A stretch of 64,000 bases of DNA from Struthio camelus (Eukaryota; Chordata; Aves; Struthioniformes; Struthionidae). The stretch's first letter is position 1; the number at the start of each line of letters is the position of its first letter. The translations under genes were made by a program, and so were the position numbers. The DNA is taken from NCBI RefSeq assembly GCF_040807025.1, contig NC_090946.1, positions 7,693,624-7,757,623 on the forward strand. The letters run 5' to 3'. Positions 58,115-64,000 of this stretch are shown here, piece after piece. Under the pieces are notes generated by a model. It made no database searches. It was not told where the DNA came from and was given only the letters and a program-made list of their open reading frames with translations.

Positions 58115-60960
58115 GCGCTCCGCGTGGGGATCCGCTCCACGCGGGGATCCGCCCCACGCGGGGCTCGGCGTGGGGCATTGATCCACGTGGGGCCCGGCGT
58201 GGGGCTCTGCTCCATGCGGGGATCTCCTCCACGCGGGGCTCGGCGTGGGGCTCCGCTCCGCGTGGGGATCAACTCCACGTGGGGATCTCCTCCACGCGGG
58301 GCTCGGCGTGGGGCTCCGCTCCGCGTGTGGATCAACTCCACGCGGGGATCCACTCCACGTGGGGTTCGGCGTGGGGCATTGATCCACGCGGGGCTCTGCG
58401 TGGGGATCCACTCCACGTGGGGATCTACTCCACGCGGGGCTCGGTGTGGGGCATTCCTCCACGTGGGGCTCCGCTCCGCGTGGGGCTTGGTTTGGGGTTC
58501 TACTCCACGTGGGGCTCTGTTCAGCGTGGGGCTCAGCGTGGGGCTCCACTCCACTTGGGGATCCACTCCACGCGGGGATCTACTCCACACGGGGCTCGGC
58601 GTGGGGCATTGATCCACATGGGGCTCTGCCCCGTGTGGGGCTCTGCTCCGCGTGGGGCTCGGCGTGGGGCTCCACTCCACGTGGGGATCTACTCCATGCG
58701 GGGCTCGGCATGGGGCATTGATCCACATGGGACTCCGCATGGGGCTCCGCTCCACGTGGGGCTCTACTCCCCGCGGGGCTCGGTGTGGGTCATTGCTCCG
58801 CGCGGGGCTCCGCTCCGCGTGGGGCTTGGTTTGGGGCTCTACTCCACGTGGGGCTCTGTTCAGCATTGGGCTCAGCGTGGGGCTCCGCTCCATGTGGGGA
58901 TCCACTCCACGCGGGGATCTACTCCACGCGGGGCTCAGCGTGGGGCTCCGCTCCGCATGGGGCTCTGCTCCGCGTGGGGATCCACTCCACGTGGGGCTCT
59001 ACTCCACGCGGGGCTCGGCGTGGGGCATTGATCCACGTGGGGCTCGGCGTGGGGCTCTGCTCTGCGTGGGGATCTGCTCCATGGGGACATCTACTCCACG
59101 CAGGGCTTGGCGTGGGGATCCACTCCACGTGGGGATCCACTCCACGCGGGGCTCGGTGTGGGGCATTGCTCCGCGTGGGGCTCCGCTCCGTGTGGGGCTT
59201 GGTTTGGGGCTCTACTCCACGTGGGGCTCTGTTCAGCGTGGGGCTCAGCGTGGGGCTCCGCTCCACGTGGGCATCCACTCCACGCGGGGCTCGGCGTGGG
59301 GCATTGCTCCGCGTGGGGCTCTGCCCCGTGTGGGGCTCTGCCCCGCGTGGGGCTCGGCGTGGGGCTCCACTCCATGTGGGGATCTACTCCACACGGGGCT
59401 CAGCGTAGGGCTCCACTCCGCATGGGGCTCTGCTCCGCATGGGGATCCGCTCCACGTGGGGCTCCACTCCACGCGGGGATCTACTCCACGCAGGGCTCGG
59501 CATGGGGCTCTGCTCCGCATGGGGCTCTGCTCCGCGTGGGGATCCACTCCACGTGGGGCTCTACTCCACGCGGGGCTCGGCGTGGGGCATTGATCCACGT
59601 GGGGCTCGGCGTGGGGCTCTGCTCTGCGTGGGGATCTGCTCCATGGGGACATCTACTCCACGCGGGGCTCGGCGTGGGGATCCACTCCACGTGGGGATCC
59701 ACTCCACGCGGGGCTCGGTGTGGGGCATTGCTCCGCGTGGGGCTCCGCTCCGTGTGGGGCTTGGTTTGGGGCTCTACTCCACGTGGGGCTCTGTTCAGCG
59801 TGGGGCTCAGCGTGGGGCTCCGCTCCACGTGGGCATCCACTCCACACGGGGCTCTACTCCATGCGTGGCTCAGCGTGGGGCATTGCTCCGCGTGGGGCTC
59901 TGCCCCGCGTGGGGCTCGGCGTGGGGCTCCACTCCATGTGGGGATCTACTCCACACGGGGCTCAGCGTAGGGCTCCACTCCGCATGGGGCTCTGCTCCGC
60001 ATGGGGATCCGCTCCACGTGGGGATCCACTCCACGCGGGGCTCGGCATGGGGCATTGATCCACATGGGGCTCCGCGTGGGGCTCCACTCCATGTGGGGAT
60101 CTACTCCACGCGGGGTTCAGCGTGGGGCTCCACTCTGCATGGGGCTCTGCTCCGCGTGGGGATCCGCTCTGCGTGGGGCTCCGCTCCACGTCGGGATCTA
60201 CTCCACACGGGGCTCGGTGTGGGGCATTGCTCCGCGCGGGGCTCTGTTCAGCGTGGGGCTCAGCGTAGGGCTCTACTCCACGTGGGGCTCTGCTCGGCGT
60301 GGGGCTTCGCTCCATGTGGGGCTCTACTCCACGCGGGGCTCGGCGTGGGGCTCCACTCCGCATGGGGCTCTGCTCGGTGTGGGGCTCAGTGTGGGGCTCA
60401 GTGTGGGGCTCAGTGTGGGGCTCTGCTCCGCATGGGGCTCGGTGTGGGGCTCTACTCCACATGGGGCTCTGCTCGGTGTGGGGCTCAGTGTGGGGATCTG
60501 CTCCGCGTGGAGCTCGGTGGGGGGCTCTGCTCCGCGTGGGGCTCTGCTCTGCGTGGGGTTCAGTGTGGGGCACTACTCCACATGGGGCTCAGCGTGGGGC
60601 TCTGCTCGGCGTGGGGTTCAGTGTGGGGCACTACTCCACGTAAGGCTCGGCGTGGGGCTCTGCTCAGCGTGGAGCTCGCTGTGGGGCTCTGCTCCACATG
60701 GGGTTCAGTGTGGGGCACCACTCCGCGTGGGGCTCTGCCTGGGGCTCCACGCCATGGGGAGGCGCGGTGTGGGGCCCTGCTCCGCACGGGGCTCTACTCC
60801 ATGTGGGGCTCAGAATGGGGCTCTGCTCCGTGTGGGGCTCCACTCGGCATGGGGCACGGTGTAGAGCTCTGCTCAGCGTGAGGCTCAGCGCAGGGCTCTC
60901 CTTGGCACAGGGCTCAGTGTGGGGCTCCATTCTGCATGAGGCTGCTCTGGCCATGGGGCT
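58115..60960. repeat. Minisatellite built of 12- and 17-bp monomers upstream of the IFITM gene
   Basis: Two monomers alternate in irregular order: a 17-mer like GCTCTACTCCACGCGGG and a 12-mer like GCTCGGCGTGGG. The array is about 2.8 kb. Many 17-mers contain the palindrome CCACGTGG; I count about 20 CACGTG sites by eye. A marker variant (cttggtttgggg) recurs at 58486, 58825, 59198 and 59760, showing higher-order units of 339, 373 and 562 bp. Monomer lengths 12, 17 and their sums keep long frames open on both strands, so translated products are not evidence of genes. The array decays to irregular copies after about 60700. Confidence 0.92.
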
Positions 60961-61080
60961 GCACTCAGTGTGGGGCTGTGCTCGGCGTGAGGCTCAACTT
61001 GGTGCGGGGTTAGGTGTGGGGCCCAGTTCGGCATGAGGCCCGACTCAGCATGGAGCTCCAGCCTGGTGTGGGCCTCCAGC
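60961..61080. repeat. Transition zone between the 12/17-bp array and the 71-bp array
   Basis: Irregular copies such as gtggggctgtgctcggcgtg, gaggcccgactcagcatgg and agctccagcctggtgtgggc share words with both neighbours. This suggests the two arrays are related by stepwise divergence rather than independent. Confidence 0.6.
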
Positions 61081-62500
61081 TCAGCATGGACTCCAGCCCG
61101 ATGTGGGCCTCCAGCCTGGCCTGGGCCTCCAGCCTGGCGTGGGCCTTGGCCTTGGCCTTGGCCTCCAGGCTGATGTTGGCCTCAGCTTAACGTGGGCCTC
61201 CAGCCTGGCGTTGGCCTCCAGGCTGATGTTGGCCTCAGCTTGGCGTGGGCCTCCAGCCTGGCGTGGGCCTTGGCCTTGGCCTCCAGGCTGATGTTGGCCT
61301 CAGCTTGGCGTGGGCCTCCAGTCTGGTGTGGGCCTTGGCCTCGGCCTTGGCCTCCAGGCTGATGTTGGCCTCAGCTTAACGTGGACCTCCAGCCTGGCGT
61401 GGGCCTTGGCCTCGGCCTTGGCCTCCAGGCTGATTTTGGCCTCAGCTCGGTGTGGGCCTTCAGCCTGGCGTGGGCCTTGGCCTTGGCATTGGCCTCCAGG
61501 CTGATGTTGGCCTCAGCTCGGTGTGGGCCTTCAGCCTGGCGTGGGCCTTGGCCTCGGTGTTGGCCTCCAGGCTGATGTTGGCCTCAGCTCGGCGTGGGCC
61601 TCCAGTCTGGTGTGGGTCTTGGCCTTGGCCTCCAGGCTGATGTTGGCCTCAGCCTGGCCTGGGCCTCCAGCCTGGCGTGGGCCTTGGCCTCGGCGTTGGC
61701 CTCCAGACTGATGTTGGCCTCAGCTCGGCATGGGCCTTCAGCCTGGCGTGGGCCTTGGCCTCGGCGTTGGCCTCCAGGCTGATGTTGGCCTCAGCTTAAC
61801 GTGGGCCTCCAGCCTGGCGTGGGCCTTGGCCTCGGCCTTGGCCTCCAGGCTGATGTTGGCCTCAGCTCGGCGTGGGCCTCCAGCCTGGCGTGGGCCTTGG
61901 CCTTGGCCTTGGCCTCCAGGCTGATGTTGGCCTCAGCTCGGTGTGGGCCTCCAGCCTGGCGTTGGCCTCCAGGCTGATGTTGGCCTCAGCTTAATGTGGG
62001 CCTCCAGCCTGGCGTGGGCCTTGGCCTTGGCGTTGGCCTCCAGGCTGATGTTGGCCTCAGCTCGGTGTGGGCCTCCAGCCTGGCGTTGGCCTCCAGGCTG
62101 ATGTTGGCCTCAGCTTAATGTGGGCCTCCAGCCTGGCGTGGGCCTTGGCCTTGGCGTTGGCCTCCAGGCTGATGTTGGCCTCAGCTTGGCGTGGGCCTCC
62201 AGTCTGGTGTGGGTCTTGGCCTTGGCCTTGGCCTCCAGGCTGATGTTGGCCTCAGCCTGGCCTGGGCCTCCAGCCTGGTGTGGGCCTTGGCCTCGGCCTT
62301 GGCCTCCAGGCTGATGTTGGCCTCAGCTTAACGTGGACCTCCAGCGTGCCGTGGGCCATGGCCTTGGCCTTGGCCTCCAGGCTGATGTTGGCCTCAGCTT
62401 AACGTGGGCCTCCAGCCTGGCGTGGGCCATGGCCTCGGCGTTGGCCTCCGGGCTGATGTTGGCCTCAGCTCGGCGTGGGCCTCCAGGCCGGCGCAAGCCT
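61081..62500. repeat. 71-bp tandem satellite (about 20 copies)
   Basis: The unit contains gtgggcctccagcctggcgt, a variable number of ggcctt/ggcctc hexamers, and the constant part aggctgatgttggcctcagc. Start-to-start spacing is 71 bp for most copies (for example 61310, 61381, 61452, 61523 and 61594), with shorter units where hexamers are lost. Short frames of 62-64 codons recur at the same spacing purely because of the unit length. Confidence 0.93.
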
Positions 62501-62509
62501 CCAGCTGGC

Positions 62510-62895
62510 ACGTTGCCAACCTCAGCGTCCAGGAGCGGCGGGCTTTTGAGGAAACGGGCGCTGCCCGGGGACAAGCGTGGCGGGGCTGGCGGTGGCCGCC
62601 CGGCTGCAGGACCCCGGTCCACTCGCGCGGCCGCCGCAGCCGCACACTTCCTTCCCCCGCCGCCCGGAGCGGGACGGGGAGCGCTGCCGAGCGGGGGGCG
62701 CCGGGCCAGCCGGCAGGCCGGCGCGCTGCACTTTCGGTTCTGGGGATTTGCGTAGCTTCGGGAAGTCCGGGCGCCCTCCGAGGCTCCGGGCTCGAGCTTC
62801 CGGCTCTGTTCATCCTTCCCCTTTCTGACCCGCGCGTCCCCCGAGGGCGGGTCGCACGTGGGAAGAGACCCGGCGGTAGACTCCAAGGAAGGTCC
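62510..62895. other. Unique CpG-rich spacer between two satellite arrays
   Basis: A single-copy CpG-island-like segment of about 390 bp. It carries an IRF half-site match on the minus strand (AACCGAAA within 62732-62741) and no recognisable exon. It could be an orphan promoter, or the edge of another IFITM gene lying off the window. Confidence 0.45.
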
Positions 62896-64000
62896 CCACA
62901 CCATCCCCGCACCCAGTGTGTGTGGGGGGGGACACAGGGATCCCCACACCCGGCCCCACACCATCCCCGCACCCAGTGTGTGTGTGGGGGGGGACACAGG
63001 GATCCCCACACCCGGCCCCACACCATCCCCGCACACAGTGTGTGTGTGGGGGGGGGGACACAGGGATCCCCACACCCGGCCCCACACCATCCCCGCACCC
63101 AGTGTGTGTGTGTGGGGGGGGGACACAGGGATCCCCACACCCGGCCCCACACCATCCCCGCACCCAGTGTGTGTGTGGGGGGGGGGACACAGGGATCCCC
63201 ACACCCGGCCCCACACAATCCCCGCACCCAGTGTGTGTGTGTGGGGGGGGGACACAGGGATCCCCACACCCGGCCCCACACCATCCCCGCACCCAGTGTG
63301 TGTGTGTGGGGGGGGGACACAGGGATCCCCACACCCGGCCCCACACCATCCCCGCACCCAGTGTGTGTGTGTGGGGGGGGACACAGGGATCCCCACACCC
63401 GGCCCCACACCATCCCCGCACCCAGTGTGTGTGTGTGTGGGGGGGGGGGGACACAGGGATCCCCACACCCGGCCCCACACCATCCCCGCACCCAGTGTGT
63501 GTGTGGGTGGGGGGGGGGGACACAGGGATCCCCACACCCGGCCCCACACCATCCCCGCACCCAGTGTGAGTGTGGGGGGGGGGACACAGGGATCCCCACA
63601 CCCGGCCCCACACCATCCCCGCACCCAGTGTGTGTGTGGGGGGGGACACAGGGATCCCCACACCCGGCCCCACACCATCCCCGCACCCAGTGTGTGTGTG
63701 TGGGGGGGGGACACAGGGATCCCCACACCCGGCCCCACACCATCCCTGCACCCAGTGTGTGTGTGGGGGGGGGGGACACAGGGATCCCCACACCCGGCCC
63801 CACACCATCCCCGCACCCAGTGTGTGTGTGTGGGGGGGGGACACAGGGATCCCCACACCCGGCCCCACACCATCCCCGCACCCAGTGTGTGTGTGGGGGG
63901 GACACAGGGATCCCCACACCCGGCCCCACACCATCCCCGCACCCAGTGTGTGTGTGGGGGGGGGACACAGGGATCCCCACACCCGGCCCCACACCATCCC
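62896..64000. repeat. 60-66-bp minisatellite with G and GT runs, running off the window
   Basis: About 18 copies of a unit made of ccccacaccatccccgcacc, cagtg plus a (GT)n run, a G7-G12 run, then acacagggatccccacacccgg. Copies differ mainly in the lengths of the GT and G runs, and point changes are rare (ccgcacacag, caatccccg, gtgagtgtg, atccctgc). Low divergence suggests recent or ongoing expansion. The array is cut by the end of the window. Confidence 0.95.

Noticed and set aside
57823-60881. Long plus-strand open frames (up to 480 codons) and minus-strand frames in the 12/17-bp array
   Set aside because: The translations are simple periodic peptides in several frames on both strands at once. 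This follows from monomer lengths and the lack of stop words, not from selection for coding.
62323-63997. Minus-strand frames of 395-539 codons over the 62-bp array
   Set aside because: Same reason: Cys/His/Pro-rich periodic peptides in overlapping frames generated by the tandem unit. No promoter, start context or family match.
62896-64000. Resemblance to a CRISPR array (regular repeats)
   Set aside because: There are no unique spacers; the whole unit repeats. The host is clearly a vertebrate.
61081-64000. Possible telomeric repeat
   Set aside because: No TTAGGG/CCCTAA array is present; the arrays are minisatellites of other composition.

Overview
This is vertebrate nuclear DNA, most likely from a bird (certainly a sauropsid-type genome). 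It has multi-exon genes with GT-AG introns, short introns, CpG-island promoters, a degraded CR1-type LINE, and the conserved block known in human 11p15.5 / mouse 7F5. There is no sign of bacterial or organellar DNA. The species cannot be named from the sequence alone.

Layout from left to right: RIC8A (+; 2155-8396, first exon absent, 3'UTR to about 9560); SIRT3 (-; 17609 down to at least 14442, tiny last exon not located); PSMD13 (+; 17847-25711), head to head with SIRT3 across a 237-bp CpG-rich promoter; COX8B (-; 30035-28526), a 69-residue, two-exon gene that is easy to miss; PGGHG/ATHL1 (+; 36322-49138, 13 coding exons); IFITM5 (-; 55129-53884); an orphan IFITM-like exon (-; 56151-56050); and an IFITM1/2/3-type gene (-; 57957-57455). 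Exon joins were tested by reading frame. The sums close exactly for RIC8A (495 codons plus stop), PSMD13 (376), COX8B (69), PGGHG (693), IFITM5 (135) and the IFITM gene (130).

The last 6 kb is almost entirely tandem repeat. A mosaic of 12- and 17-bp monomers (about 58115-60960) grades into a 71-bp satellite (about 61080-62500). Then comes a short unique CpG-rich spacer, and then a 60-66-bp G-run/GT-run minisatellite (62896 to the window edge). The long open frames in these arrays on both strands are a product of repeat periodicity, not evidence of genes. A further degenerate G-rich array (about 55490-56040) lies where the orphan IFITM exon should have its partner exon.

The genes are a syntenic neighbourhood rather than a pathway. 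RIC8A is a G-alpha chaperone, SIRT3 a mitochondrial deacylase, PSMD13 a proteasome lid subunit, COX8B a respiratory complex IV subunit, PGGHG a collagen-glycan glucosidase, IFITM5 a bone-specific dispanin, and the IFITM gene an antiviral restriction factor. Best leads for follow-up are the retained COX8B next to PSMD13, the divergent IFITM-like exon beside a minisatellite, and the E-box-rich repeat that starts about 160 bp upstream of the IFITM start codon.
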